Made by a program: the position numbers and the translations under genes. Of a stretch of 64,000 nucleotides of DNA, positions 17,004 through 25,400 are shown piece by piece; within the stretch, counting starts at the first letter, position 1; each line of letters opens with the position of its first letter. A model generated the notes under the pieces. That model was given only the letters and a program-made list of their open reading frames with translations. It did not search any database and was not told the DNA's origin. Source of the DNA: Lentisphaeria bacterium (GTDB taxonomy: Bacteria; Verrucomicrobiota; Lentisphaeria; Victivallales; UBA1829); contig JAFTIQ010000013.1 of NCBI GenBank assembly GCA_017456805.1, positions 62,001-126,000 on the forward strand, read 5' to 3'.

Positions 17004-17335
17004 TTCTGATCTCCTGTTTCAATTTTAATGCGGAATTCCGGCGGCGGTGCATCATCAGCATCATCCTGGGTATAGCCGCGTTTTCTTAATCTTGTGGAAG
17101 CATAAAATTTCAGCATGGAGGTATCGCCCTCCATAATTTTTTTCCGGATATTTTCCTCTGCAATATCATCGAATTCTTCCCGGGCGGTAGAGATACACTC
17201 TGCTGCTTCCGGGTTCGCCGCCAGAAAACGGTATAAGGTTTTTCTGGAGACCCCGAGTTTTTTTGCAATTGCGCTGATATTGCCGAAGAGTCCTTTTTCA
17301 GCCTCCTTGAATAATTTCATTGTCAGTTTACTCAT
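17000..17335 (-). CDS. Small helix-turn-helix protein (phage terminase-small-subunit-like HTH)
   Basis: A 111-residue protein with an N-terminal helix-turn-helix (GNISAIAKKLGVSRKTLYRFL at residues 17-37) followed by an acidic helical segment and KFYASTRLRKRGYTQ, then an acidic, Pro-rich tail (DDADDAPPPEF). The combination of a resolvase-like HTH and the helical KFYxxxRxRKRGY segment recalls small phage DNA-packaging or homeodomain-like proteins. No other phage genes are nearby. Its stop overlaps the dppA start (17000-17003), so the two are translated together; it may regulate that operon. A short palindrome, TTTCG-N4-CGAAA at 17348-17361, lies just upstream. Confidence 0.6.
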   Translation of the reverse strand: MSKLTMKLFKEAEKGLFGNISAIAKKLGVSRKTLYRFLAANPEAAECISTAREEFDDIAEENIRKKIMEGDTSMLKFYASTRLRKRGYTQDDADDAPPPEFRIKIETGDQK

Positions 17336-17380
17336 AAAATCTTCCTTTTTCGTGCGCGAAACGTGTCAACCGCAGAAAGA

Positions 17381-18361
17381 TTATATGAGAATTCTGATGA
17401 CTGCTCCTTCTTTTAAACGATTGATATAAATTTCTTTCCGTTCCTGAATCGCCTTTTCCCGGAGTTCTTTTTCGATCAGCGGTGCAGCTTTTTCAAAGGG
17501 AATCTGTTCTGCGGCAGCCAGATTGCTGATCCGGATAAAATAGAATCCTTCCGGCGTTTCCACAGGTCCGATGATATCACCTTTTTTGACACTTGCAAGT
17601 GGCGCGGCGAATTCCGGACGCAGCTTATCACGGTCGATCCAGCCCATTTTACCGCCGATCGCCGCATTGGGCCCGCTGGAATTTTTCTTTACGATTTCGC
17701 TGAATATCTCTTCATCGGCATTTTTCAGCATTTCTTTCAGATTGGCAATGATCTCCTGAGGTGAAGCCGTGCCGTGAGCTCCCTTTTTCAGAACCTGAAG
17801 GAGCTGAAGTTCCAGCCGTTCCTGCTTTGTCCACTGGCTCTGCTGGGCGAGATATGCTTCATAGATCTCTTTCGGAGTGATCTGCACATGAAGAACACAG
17901 TTCCGGTAGATCAGAACATCTGTTGCGATCTTGATTCTTGCCTTTTCTTTCAATTCATCCAGATTGGAACCGAAGGCTTTCAGCCGCTGTTCCAGAGATC
18001 TCCGGGTTCCGTCGCCCATGATCCGGGCAAGAGAATCAATCATATCTTCCACATGCTGAATGGGAATCTCAAAAGGCTGTTTCAGATAAGAAGCATAAAT
18101 CAGTTTCCGTTCGATCAGATCCTGAAGAACTTTTCTCCGGACTTCCTCAATTTTTCTGACGAGATCCTCTCCGGTGTACATGGAAGAAAGTTTTGCTTCC
18201 TCCGCATTGCTTTCCAGGATCACATCCTGCAGCGTGATGGATTCCCCGTTCACAGAAGCCAGAATGGAATCCCTCTGTGTTTCCATGCCGAGAATACTTT
18301 TTTCCTGTGCCTGAAGCAGTGTGCCGGTCAGCAGAAACATAAATAATAAGAAATATTTCAT
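17381..18361 (-). CDS. SurA/PpiC-type peptidyl-prolyl isomerase, exported
   Basis: The 326-residue product has a clear signal peptide (MKYFLLFMFLLTGTLLQAQ), a SurA-like N-terminal helical domain with ASVNGESITLQDVI near residue 35, and a parvulin PpiC domain in the C-terminal third (ELQLLQVLKKGA, NSSGPNAAIGGKMGWIDRDKLRPEFA, PVETPEGFYFIRI). Such proteins chaperone outer-membrane proteins in the periplasm. The ATG at 18361 is preferred over one at 18454 because GGAGAAAG precedes it and the signal peptide begins there. It follows queE by 85 bp but has its own promoter candidate. Confidence 0.85.
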   Translation of the reverse strand: MKYFLLFMFLLTGTLLQAQEKSILGMETQRDSILASVNGESITLQDVILESNAEEAKLSSMYTGEDLVRKIEEVRRKVLQDLIERKLIYASYLKQPFEIPIQHVEDMIDSLARIMGDGTRRSLEQRLKAFGSNLDELKEKARIKIATDVLIYRNCVLHVQITPKEIYEAYLAQQSQWTKQERLELQLLQVLKKGAHGTASPQEIIANLKEMLKNADEEIFSEIVKKNSSGPNAAIGGKMGWIDRDKLRPEFAAPLASVKKGDIIGPVETPEGFYFIRISNLAAAEQIPFEKAAPLIEKELREKAIQERKEIYINRLKEGAVIRILI

Positions 18362-18401
18362 AGTTGAACTTTCTCCTGAATTTGAATCATAGCTTTTGCA
18401 T

Positions 18402-18430
18402 ACTTTACAACGCGAATTCCATAATTTCAA
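18402..18430 (-). promoter_or_regulatory. Promoter of the PpiC/SurA-like gene
   Basis: On the minus strand TTGAAA (18430-18425) and TAAAGT (18407-18402) are 17 bp apart, about 40 bp before the start codon. The -10 matches only 4 of 6 positions. Confidence 0.4.
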
Positions 18431-18446
18431 GCGGTTGACTGAAAAA

Positions 18447-19097
18447 TCAAACACCTTCTGCGTCTGCTCCCCAGATAAATTTATGAAGTTGAAGGTTCAG
18501 CCGTGCCGGGACATGATGTTTCAGAATTTTCTCCACCAGCCGGTCCGGCGGCATTGCTCCGAAAACAGGTGCAAAAAGAACCGTTGCGTTTCCGGGCAGT
18601 GAAAATCGCTTCATGACGTCCAGCGCATTGGAAAAATCCCTGTCATCCGCAATAACAAATTTCACTTCATCGCCTTGCCGCAGAGATTGGAAATTCTCTG
18701 CAAGCATCTGTTCTGTTTCCCCGCTGGAGGGAGTTTTCCAGTCAATGATCCGTTTGACTCCTTCCTGCAGGCTGCTGAGCGGCTGGGAGCCGTTGGTTTC
18801 CATCAGGACCTCAAAACCCTGTTCCAGCAGGATCCTGCAGAGTTCCGGGGTTGCTTCCTGAAGCATCGGCTCTCCGCCGGTGATTTCCACCAGTTTCAGC
18901 CCGCTGTTTTTGGCAAGTGTCACCAGTTCGGAAATGCTCATTTCTCTGCCGGAATCCATTCCCCATGCTTTTGCGGTGTCACAATAGGAACAGCGGAGAT
19001 TGCAGCCGGCAAGACGGATAAAAAAGCAGGGGCGTCCGGCATGAGTGGATTCTCCCTGAATACTGGAAAATGTTTCGTAGATTTTAAGTGTGTTCAT
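18447..19097 (-). CDS. queE: 7-carboxy-7-deazaguanine synthase, radical SAM
   Basis: The 216-residue protein begins IYETFSSIQGESTHAGRPCFFIRLAGCNLRC, the typical QueE opening. The cluster-binding cysteines are Cys32, Cys36 and Cys39 (CX3CX2C), and EITGGEPMLQ follows as the SAM-binding GGE motif. QueE makes the 7-deazaguanine core used for queuosine and archaeosine. It overlaps the upstream methyltransferase gene by 4 bp. Other queuosine genes are not adjacent, although a PTPS-fold protein is encoded at 47551. Confidence 0.9.
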   Translation of the reverse strand: MNTLKIYETFSSIQGESTHAGRPCFFIRLAGCNLRCSYCDTAKAWGMDSGREMSISELVTLAKNSGLKLVEITGGEPMLQEATPELCRILLEQGFEVLMETNGSQPLSSLQEGVKRIIDWKTPSSGETEQMLAENFQSLRQGDEVKFVIADDRDFSNALDVMKRFSLPGNATVLFAPVFGAMPPDRLVEKILKHHVPARLNLQLHKFIWGADAEGV

Positions 19098-19714
19098 TTT
19101 GATTTTTTCCTGTAAAGCAGAGCATATTGTGTCAGAAAATTGGCATAGATGAGTTTGCTGTCCCGGCAGATCCCGTATTGATCTGCGGTTGACCGGACTT
19201 CCTGCGGGGCAAGGGGGCGTTCATCCGGAAAGTCCCAGAGTCCGGAGAATTCAGCCAGAGACCGGACCCCCCGGTAGAGCAGGGTGGGCGTCGGAAAAAA
19301 GAGAACAACCCATCCATCGGGATTTGTCATTTCAAAATGCTTTTTGATCAGTTTTTTTGTTGATTCCGGCGGAAAATGTTCGATCAGCCCGACGGAGAAC
19401 ACCAGGTCAAAGGTCTGATCCGGCTGGAAGGAAAGCAGATCTGTCTTTACAGTTTTTCCGTTGGGATTTTTCCGGATAAAAGCCTGAATCCCGGCCGTGC
19501 AGGAGTCGTAGACCGTATAATGTTCCGTTTGGAATTCATCGCTGATCTTGCGGTAGAAAGAGCTTCCCCCTCCGCCCAGTTCTGCGATGGAACAACCCTG
19601 ACTCAAGTTTGTTTTCCGGAGCATCTGAAGCAAGTTGTGACGTACAATCATCCGAGACCAGCCGGAAGTCGGCAGGGGGGAGAGATAATACTTTTCCCAA
19701 TTTGTCTGTTTCAT
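19094..19714 (-). CDS. Class I SAM-dependent methyltransferase
   Basis: The 206-residue protein has a Rossmann-fold methyltransferase core: motif I CSIAELGGGGSSFYRKI near residue 41, an acidic end of strand 2 (YTVYDSC), and FDLVFSVGLIEHFP as motif IV around residue 108. These small enzymes methylate metabolites, lipids or tRNA; the substrate is not evident. Its last four bases overlap the queE start, so coexpression with queuosine synthesis is likely, but QueE partners do not normally include such a methyltransferase. No signal peptide or membrane segment is seen. Confidence 0.8.
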   Translation of the reverse strand: MKQTNWEKYYLSPLPTSGWSRMIVRHNLLQMLRKTNLSQGCSIAELGGGGSSFYRKISDEFQTEHYTVYDSCTAGIQAFIRKNPNGKTVKTDLLSFQPDQTFDLVFSVGLIEHFPPESTKKLIKKHFEMTNPDGWVVLFFPTPTLLYRGVRSLAEFSGLWDFPDERPLAPQEVRSTADQYGICRDSKLIYANFLTQYALLYRKKSK

Positions 19715-19740
19715 GATCGTATTCCGGAAGAAAAGAATAC

Positions 19741-19775
19741 TTCCCGGTCTGAGTCTCTGCTCAAAAAACCGGGAA
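19741..19775 (-). terminator. Probable terminator after the lipoprotein pair
   Basis: TTCCCGGT (19741-19748) and ACCGGGAA (19768-19775) pair, with an inner GAG/CTC pairing in the loop, and the minus-strand sequence after it is T-rich. It lies 30 bp past the stop of the lipoprotein gene at 19806. Confidence 0.45.
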
Positions 19776-19805
19776 GAAAATGGATTTTGAGATGGTCAGT
19801 GGAAA

Positions 19806-20630
19806 TTATTTCCAGATCACATCTGCAAAATATTCGATGTAGCTGAAGGTGTTGCAGGGCATTTCCGGGACGGTGGAATCCTGAGGATCTGTATCGAGCA
19901 CGTTGAAGTTGTAATTTCTGCGGGCTGCGAGGATTGTCCATGCGGAACCGGGTTTGAATTCCGCGCCGGCTTTCTTCAGCTGAGCAAGAGGAATCGCAAG
20001 CTCAACGGTCCATCCTTTGTCAGTATCCTGATACTTGTTGATGGTTCCCTGAACCTTGACAGATGCCTTCATTCCGGGCATGAGTGTTTCTTCCGGATTT
20101 GCAGGATATCCGCGGGTGGGGACAAAGAAAGAAGCGATTTTTCCATTGGGAGCAACCTGACATTCCCAGTAGCTGGGAGAGTTCGCCGGTTTGATATAGA
20201 GGATGAACGCATCGCCCTGACCGGCAAGTTTTGCCTGGTTTTCTGCCGCATACTGGATCATATCTCTGTCTGTCAGCTGAGCACCGATATAAAGATAGTT
20301 GTTATCATACATCACACGGACGGTTCCGGGGTCGAGGGGTTCGACATCTCCGCCTTTTTTGCTTGAATGAGCATAAACCTTTGCAGGTGTTGTTTTGGGA
20401 TTGACATAACGGTAGGCGCGGACCAATGAGTAGACCTCTGCCCCTTTCCATTCTTTTGCATCCAGGACTCCATCCAGTTTTACGCTGCCGGCAGCTTTGG
20501 AGACGGCGAATTTCTCTGCGGGTGCGCCCACATTGAATTTGCAGTCATAAACAGTTTTGCAGCAGCATCCGGAAAGGATCACGGCGGCGGCTGCGGCGGC
20601 AGTAGAAAGTGTTACAGCTCTGAAGTTCAT
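19806..20630 (-). CDS. CBM9/DOMON-like lipoprotein, tandem copy 2
   Basis: The 274-residue product has a lipoprotein signal with three cysteines (LSGCCCKTVYD), so the first Cys would be lipidated. The rest is one CBM9-like domain: VKLDGVLDAKEWKGAE, NNYLYIGAQLTDRD, PSYWECQVAPNGK, GWTVELAIPLAQL. Such domains bind sugars or cover enzymes. The ATG at 20630 follows GGAGA and aligns with the start of its neighbour. It is 44 bp downstream of a clear paralogue at 20675 with the same signal peptide core (MNFRAVT, SGCCCKTVYD), so the two come from a tandem duplication. No catalytic domain is present. Confidence 0.8.
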   Translation of the reverse strand: MNFRAVTLSTAAAAAAVILSGCCCKTVYDCKFNVGAPAEKFAVSKAAGSVKLDGVLDAKEWKGAEVYSLVRAYRYVNPKTTPAKVYAHSSKKGGDVEPLDPGTVRVMYDNNYLYIGAQLTDRDMIQYAAENQAKLAGQGDAFILYIKPANSPSYWECQVAPNGKIASFFVPTRGYPANPEETLMPGMKASVKVQGTINKYQDTDKGWTVELAIPLAQLKKAGAEFKPGSAWTILAARRNYNFNVLDTDPQDSTVPEMPCNTFSYIEYFADVIWK

Positions 20631-20674
20631 TTTTTTTCTCCTGTATTTCATTTTTTTTGATATGATCAGTTCAG

Positions 20675-21502
20675 TTATTTCCAGTTCACATTCGCATAAT
20701 ATTCCAGAAGATGATAGTTCACGACCGGAAGTTCAGGGAATGTTGAGAAATGGGGATTGGATTCAATAGAACCATAGTTATAGTTGTATCTTGCAACGAG
20801 GATCGTCCAGGGTTCCCCGGGTTTGAAGGGCCTTCCGGCTTTGGCAAGCTGTTCCAGCGGGAACGCAATTTCAATGCTCCAGCCTTTATCCTGATCGCTG
20901 TAATTGTTCAGTGTACCATGAACTTTGACGGCAACCATCATTCCTTTCATGAGAGAACTGCGCTCCGCATGAAGGGGATAGCGTCTGTTGTCAAAGAAGA
21001 GAGAGGTCTTTTTTGCGTTGGGGGTCCCGTAACATTCCCAGTAGGAGGGGGCATTGGCGGGTTTCATGAAGATTTCCAGCACGTCGCCGGAGAGATAGAA
21101 ATGGGATTGATCCACTTTTCCATACTGCATAACATCGGTATCTTCCAGGAAAGCGGAAACGTAAAGATATTTATCATCGTACATGAAGCGGAAGGTTCCG
21201 CCCTGGAACTTTTCAACCCGTCTTCCTCTGATATTTGTATTGGCAAAGGCTTTGGGAGGAATGACTTTTTTGTTCCGGTAGACGTATGCTTCCTGCATCT
21301 GATAGGATGCGGCAGCGGCCCATTCTTTTTCATCGATGATCCCATCGATTTTTACCTGTCCGGGAGCCTTTCCGATATCGATTTTCGGATTTTCCGTTCC
21401 CAGATCGAACTTGCTGTCATAGACAGTTTTGCAGCAGCAGCCGGAAAAGAGTGCGGCAGCGGCAATGACAGCAGCAGAAAATGTTACAGCTCTGAAGTTC
21501 AT
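20675..21502 (-). CDS. CBM9/DOMON-like lipoprotein, tandem copy 1
   Basis: A 275-residue paralogue of the next gene, with a lipoprotein signal (FSGCCCKTVYD) and a single CBM9-like domain (VKIDGIIDEKEWAAA, DDKYLYVSAFLEDTD, PSYWECYGTPNAK, GWSIEIAFPLEQL). The conserved frame of the domain and the near-identical N-termini show duplication, while the middle parts have diverged enough to suggest different ligands. GGAGA precedes the start. It would sit on the inner or outer membrane facing the periplasm, perhaps holding glycans for uptake. No nearby transporter or enzyme shows the ligand. Confidence 0.8.
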   Translation of the reverse strand: MNFRAVTFSAAVIAAAALFSGCCCKTVYDSKFDLGTENPKIDIGKAPGQVKIDGIIDEKEWAAAASYQMQEAYVYRNKKVIPPKAFANTNIRGRRVEKFQGGTFRFMYDDKYLYVSAFLEDTDVMQYGKVDQSHFYLSGDVLEIFMKPANAPSYWECYGTPNAKKTSLFFDNRRYPLHAERSSLMKGMMVAVKVHGTLNNYSDQDKGWSIEIAFPLEQLAKAGRPFKPGEPWTILVARYNYNYGSIESNPHFSTFPELPVVNYHLLEYYANVNWK

Positions 21503-21830
21503 TTTTTTCTCCTGTATGTTATGTATTTTACTGTTTTTTTATTCCAGTATTTCCGTAAAAATTACGAGGATGATTATATTTATAACACAGTTTTTCAATA
21601 TTTCCAGTTCCCGGACGAAAAAAATCAAAAAAAATTAACCATGAGTTACTCCTGATGCCTCCGGAAAAATCTTTCTGAGAGAAAATGAAATTTTTCTCCC
21701 CTTTCCCCTTGTAAAAACAGATTTATGTTGTATGTTATAAAATCTTTTAGTGAAAAAATGACAGGATTGTCGGAGAAGACGTTTTTTAGAGATTTTCCGA
21801 TAGCAACAATTCAGATTTAAAGGAAAGAGT
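21503..21830. other. AT-rich divergent intergenic region
   Basis: No gene is visible. A weak minus-strand promoter (TGGAAA at 21606-21601, TATAAA at 21584-21579, 16 bp apart) could serve the lipoprotein pair. On the plus strand TTGTAA (21709-21714) and TATGTT (21731-21736), 16 bp apart, could serve the ABC transporter genes. Nothing else stands out. Confidence 0.35.
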
Positions 21831-23279
21831 ATGAAACATTTCTTTTTGCTGCTGACAGCGCTGATGCTCTGTTTCTGCGGATGCAATGAGCCGGAGAAAC
21901 CGAAATTGGTGATGGTGACCAATGCCACCTTCCCGCCTTATGAATATGTATCCGGCGGAGCAATTGATGGAATTGATCCTGAAATTGTCCGACAAATCGC
22001 GAATCGGCTCGGTTATGAGCTGGAAATCCAGGATATGGCATTTGATTCTGTGATCGCTGCGGTTCAATCCGGAAAAGCTCATATCGCTGCTTCCGGGATC
22101 ACCGTGACCGAGGACCGTAAAAAACAGGTCGCATTCACAGATCCTTATGTGATTGCCGCTCAGGTGATTATTGTTCCCAAAAATTCACCGATCAAAGGTA
22201 TCGCAGATCTGAAAGGAAAACGGATCGGTGTTCAGCACGGAACCACCGGTGACAGCTTTGTGACAGATAAGATCCAGGAGCCGGAACGTTACAAAGAAGG
22301 CCCGGTTGCAGTCGCTGCTCTTGTCTCCGGCAAACTTGATGTTGTTGTGATTGATGGAGAACCCGCGCAGGCTTATATTGCTCAGAATCCAAGCCTGATG
22401 ATCCTTCCGGAGCCTTTGACCACAGAAGAATATGCTTTTGCAATTGCAAAACACAACCAGAATCTTTTACGGGAGTTCAATGAAGAATTGAAGAAAATGA
22501 AGGAATCCGGTGAATTGGAGTCCATCATTCTTCATTACAAAAAGCTGAACAGTGAAAATATCTCCGAAGAGGATTTCGTTACAGAAACAGTTTTCGGGAA
22601 AATCAAAGCTTCTTTTTACGTGAACTTTATCAAGGATAACCGCTACAAATACTTGTTGGAAGGTTTCTGGATCACATTGCAGATCACATTCTTCTCTGTT
22701 CTGATGGGGATCATCATCGGTTTCGGTGTTGCGGTTGTCCGGAGTACGGCGGATCAGACCGGAAAATTACAACTTCTGGACTGGATTTGCCGGATCTATC
22801 TTACCGTGATCCGCGGAACCCCGGTGGTGGTTCAGCTCCTGATCATCTACTTTGTGATCTTCGGATCAGTGAATGTGGATAAGATCCTTGTTGCAGTGAT
22901 TGCATTCGGAATCAACTCCGGGGCGTATGTTGCGGAAATCATCCGCGGCGGAATCATGTCCATTGACAAAGGACAGATGGAAGCCGGACGGAGTCTCGGG
23001 CTTTCCTACTGGCAGTCCATGCGGGAGATCATTCTTCCCCAGGCGTTCAAAAACGTTCTGCCTGCCTTGGGAAATGAATTTATTGTTCTGTTGAAAGAAA
23101 CCAGTGTGGCGGGGTACATTGCGCTGCAGGATCTGACCAAGGGCGGAGATATCATCCGGAGTCAGACCTATGATGCATTTTTCCCGTTGATCGCGGTAGC
23201 ATTGATCTACCTTGTCGTTGTTATGTTCCTCAGCTGGCTGCTGGGCCGTTTGGAAAAGAGGTTGAAGAGAAATGAGTGA
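21831..23279 (+). CDS. Polar amino acid ABC transporter: fused binding protein and permease
   Basis: The 482-residue protein begins with a lipoprotein-type signal (LMLCFCGC), then a family-3 solute-binding domain (residues about 24-255: [21 protein letters not shown]-type segments, [12 protein letters not shown]), then a permease domain from about 275 with several membrane spans and the EAA loop [21 protein letters not shown]. It delivers and translocates a polar amino acid or related compound, powered by the ATPase encoded next. The binding protein is thus covalently tied to the permease. AAGGAAAGAG precedes the ATG, and the 3' end overlaps the ATPase gene by 8 bp. The substrate is not evident. 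Confidence 0.85.
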   Translation: MKHFFLLLTALMLCFCGCNEPEKPKLVMVTNATFPPYEYVSGGAIDGIDPEIVRQIANRLGYELEIQDMAFDSVIAAVQSGKAHIAASGITVTEDRKKQVAFTDPYVIAAQVIIVPKNSPIKGIADLKGKRIGVQHGTTGDSFVTDKIQEPERYKEGPVAVAALVSGKLDVVVIDGEPAQAYIAQNPSLMILPEPLTTEEYAFAIAKHNQNLLREFNEELKKMKESGELESIILHYKKLNSENISEEDFVTETVFGKIKASFYVNFIKDNRYKYLLEGFWITLQITFFSVLMGIIIGFGVAVVRSTADQTGKLQLLDWICRIYLTVIRGTPVVVQLLIIYFVIFGSVNVDKILVAVIAFGINSGAYVAEIIRGGIMSIDKGQMEAGRSLGLSYWQSMREIILPQAFKNVLPALGNEFIVLLKETSVAGYIALQDLTKGGDIIRSQTYDAFFPLIAVALIYLVVVMFLSWLLGRLEKRLKRNE

Positions 23280-24006
23280 GACAATTTTTGAGATTCGTGA
23301 TCTGGTAAAACAGTTTCCTGCATTGACAGCTGTTGATCATGTGTCGACCACAATCAAGCGGGGAGAAGTCGTTTTCATAGTAGGTCCTTCCGGTTCCGGA
23401 AAGAGTACCTTCCTGCGCTGTTTGAACCTGCTTGAAAAACCCACCGGCGGACAGATCCTGTTCAAAGGAGCGGATGTCACTTCTAAGAAAATGCCGATCA
23501 ACCACTACCGTCAACAGGTCGGAATGGTGTTTCAGCATTTCAATCTTTTTCCGCATTTGACGATTCATAAGAATATCACTCTGGCACCTGTCCGGACTGG
23601 AAAAGTCCCTGCTGCACAGGCTGCACAGACTGCCGACAATTTGCTGAAACGGATCGGGCTTTTTGACAAGCGGGATGCTTATCCTGCCCAGCTTTCCGGC
23701 GGTCAGAAACAGCGGATCGCAATTATCCGGGCTCTGGCAATGAATCCGGATGTTCTTCTTTTTGACGAACCGACTTCTGCGCTTGACCCGGAAATGGTGG
23801 GCGAAGTGCTCGCTCTCATGAAGGATCTTGCTCAGTCCGGTATGACAATGGTCGTTGTCACTCATGAAATCGGTTTCGCGGCTGAGGTTGCCAACCGTGT
23901 GATTTTCATGGATCACGGGCAGATCGTGGAATCCGGTTCTCCGGATGCAGTGATCAGAAACTCTCAAAATCCCAGAGTAAGGGAATTCTTCTCCAAAGTG
24001 CTTTAA
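23272..24006 (+). CDS. Polar amino acid ABC transporter ATP-binding protein (GlnQ-like)
   Basis: A 244-residue ATPase with Walker [10 protein letters not shown] near residue 38, Q-loop [15 protein letters not shown], signature LSGGQKQR near residue 141 and Walker [16 protein letters not shown]. The set of motifs, including the HFNLF Q-loop, is typical of polar amino acid transporters of the GlnQ/HisP type. It binds the cytoplasmic face of the fused permease encoded just upstream, whose gene it overlaps by 8 bp. An MFS permease gene follows after 14 bp. Confidence 0.9.
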   Translation: MSETIFEIRDLVKQFPALTAVDHVSTTIKRGEVVFIVGPSGSGKSTFLRCLNLLEKPTGGQILFKGADVTSKKMPINHYRQQVGMVFQHFNLFPHLTIHKNITLAPVRTGKVPAAQAAQTADNLLKRIGLFDKRDAYPAQLSGGQKQRIAIIRALAMNPDVLLFDEPTSALDPEMVGEVLALMKDLAQSGMTMVVVTHEIGFAAEVANRVIFMDHGQIVESGSPDAVIRNSQNPRVREFFSKVL

Positions 24007-24020
24007 TACGGAGTGGTTCT

Positions 24021-25400
24021 GTGATTGTTTCTCATCCTCTGACTTCCGAAGAGCGGAAGCTGTCCCAGAGAAATTATATCCGTTTCGGATTGATCAATGG
24101 GTTCTCTTACATGTGTCTCGGCGAGACGATTATCATTCTGCTTGCCGTGCAGATCCACATGCCGGATGTGCTGATTACCTTTGTGGGCGCAATGCTCTAT
24201 ATCGGCTTCCTGCTGCTTCCCCTCGGCGTCCGGCAAACCGCTAAAACAGGTGCGGCTCAAAGTCAGGCAACATTCTGGGTATACCGGAACATTGCCGCGC
24301 TGCTTGTGGCTGTCAGTGCTGTATTGGCGCGTTTTCAGGAGGAATGTGCCTGGGCTCTTCTTTTGTTCGCTGCGCTGATGTTTTACGGATTCCGGGCGGC
24401 AGGGGTTGTGCTTTCCCAGCCGCTGATCGGTGAGATCACCAATGATGATGACCGTTCCCAGCTGATCGGGAATGCAACAGGCGCGTTTTATTTTTCCGGA
24501 GTCGTTGCTCTGCTCTCAGTCAGTTTCCTCTTGAAACAGAGCAGTTCTGTGTGGATTCTCTGCGGAATTGTTGTATTCGGTGCGACTATGGGCGTAACAG
24601 CATCCCGTTTTCTCCGCGAGATCCGGGAAACGGATGTGATCCGTCAGACTGCCTCCCGGCCGCTGATCCCCCAATGGAAAAAAGTGAAATCCAATCCCAT
24701 GATCCGGCAGCTTCTGATGGCTGGTTTCTGCAAGAATCTGATTGTGATTCTGATGGTTCCGGCATCAGTTCTTTACTTGAAAAAGGGATATGGTTTCACG
24801 GATACGCAGGCTGTTTTGTTTTCCGCGGCACAGTTTTGCGCCAGTTTTGCCTCCTCCTGTCTTTCCGGGAAAATTGTGGCAAAGCGCGGTCCGCGGGTGG
24901 TTCTGATCGCCGGAAGTCTGCTTGGAATTCTGATTTCTCTGCTCTGGCTGATTGCGCCTTCCAGCGGAATCGTCATTCCCTGTATCATATCTGTGTTGGT
25001 ATTTTTCATGTGCGGAACCATGGTAGCGATTGGGGATAATGCCAATACCTGCTATTTTCTGATGGCAGTTCCCAAAGAACAGCAGATTGCCGGATCTGTG
25101 GCAACCAATGTGATTCAAGGTGCCGGAGCAGGAATTTCCGGAATGATCATCGCTGGCGGTTTGATGTGGCTTGCGGAATGGGTAACTCCGCATGTGTTTG
25201 AGGCAACACAGAATTTCGTTGGTTTGGAAGGGAAACAGATTTTGACTTACAAACTGTTTTTCCTGTTCACACTTCCGGTTCAGCTTTTCTCATTGTATCA
25301 GATGATCCGGTTGAAAACGATCATCAAAACCTTCCGGGATGCCCACGGGGACGAAGAAGTCCGCCGCACCGTGGAATCCGGCAGAAAAGGGGCTCACTGA
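24021..25400 (+). CDS. MFS-type permease
   Basis: The 459-residue protein has about twelve hydrophobic spans and the loop patterns of the major facilitator superfamily (for example NGFSYMCLGETIIILL near residue 30 and SGKIVAKRGPRVVLIAGSLLG in the second half). It starts with GTG at 24021 after GGAG at 24009-24012. It follows the ABC ATPase gene by 14 bp and probably shares its transcript, so it may move a related compound. The substrate is not recognisable. Its last 7 bases overlap the convergent holA gene. Confidence 0.7.
   Translation: MIVSHPLTSEERKLSQRNYIRFGLINGFSYMCLGETIIILLAVQIHMPDVLITFVGAMLYIGFLLLPLGVRQTAKTGAAQSQATFWVYRNIAALLVAVSAVLARFQEECAWALLLFAALMFYGFRAAGVVLSQPLIGEITNDDDRSQLIGNATGAFYFSGVVALLSVSFLLKQSSSVWILCGIVVFGATMGVTASRFLREIRETDVIRQTASRPLIPQWKKVKSNPMIRQLLMAGFCKNLIVILMVPASVLYLKKGYGFTDTQAVLFSAAQFCASFASSCLSGKIVAKRGPRVVLIAGSLLGILISLLWLIAPSSGIVIPCIISVLVFFMCGTMVAIGDNANTCYFLMAVPKEQQIAGSVATNVIQGAGAGISGMIIAGGLMWLAEWVTPHVFEATQNFVGLEGKQILTYKLFFLFTLPVQLFSLYQMIRLKTIIKTFRDAHGDEEVRRTVESGRKGAH

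Noticed and set aside
17000..17335. A prophage remnant around the small HTH gene
   Set aside because: Flanking genes are ordinary chromosomal ones and no integrase, terminase large subunit or attachment repeat is seen. The xer gene at 27749 looks like a housekeeping recombinase.
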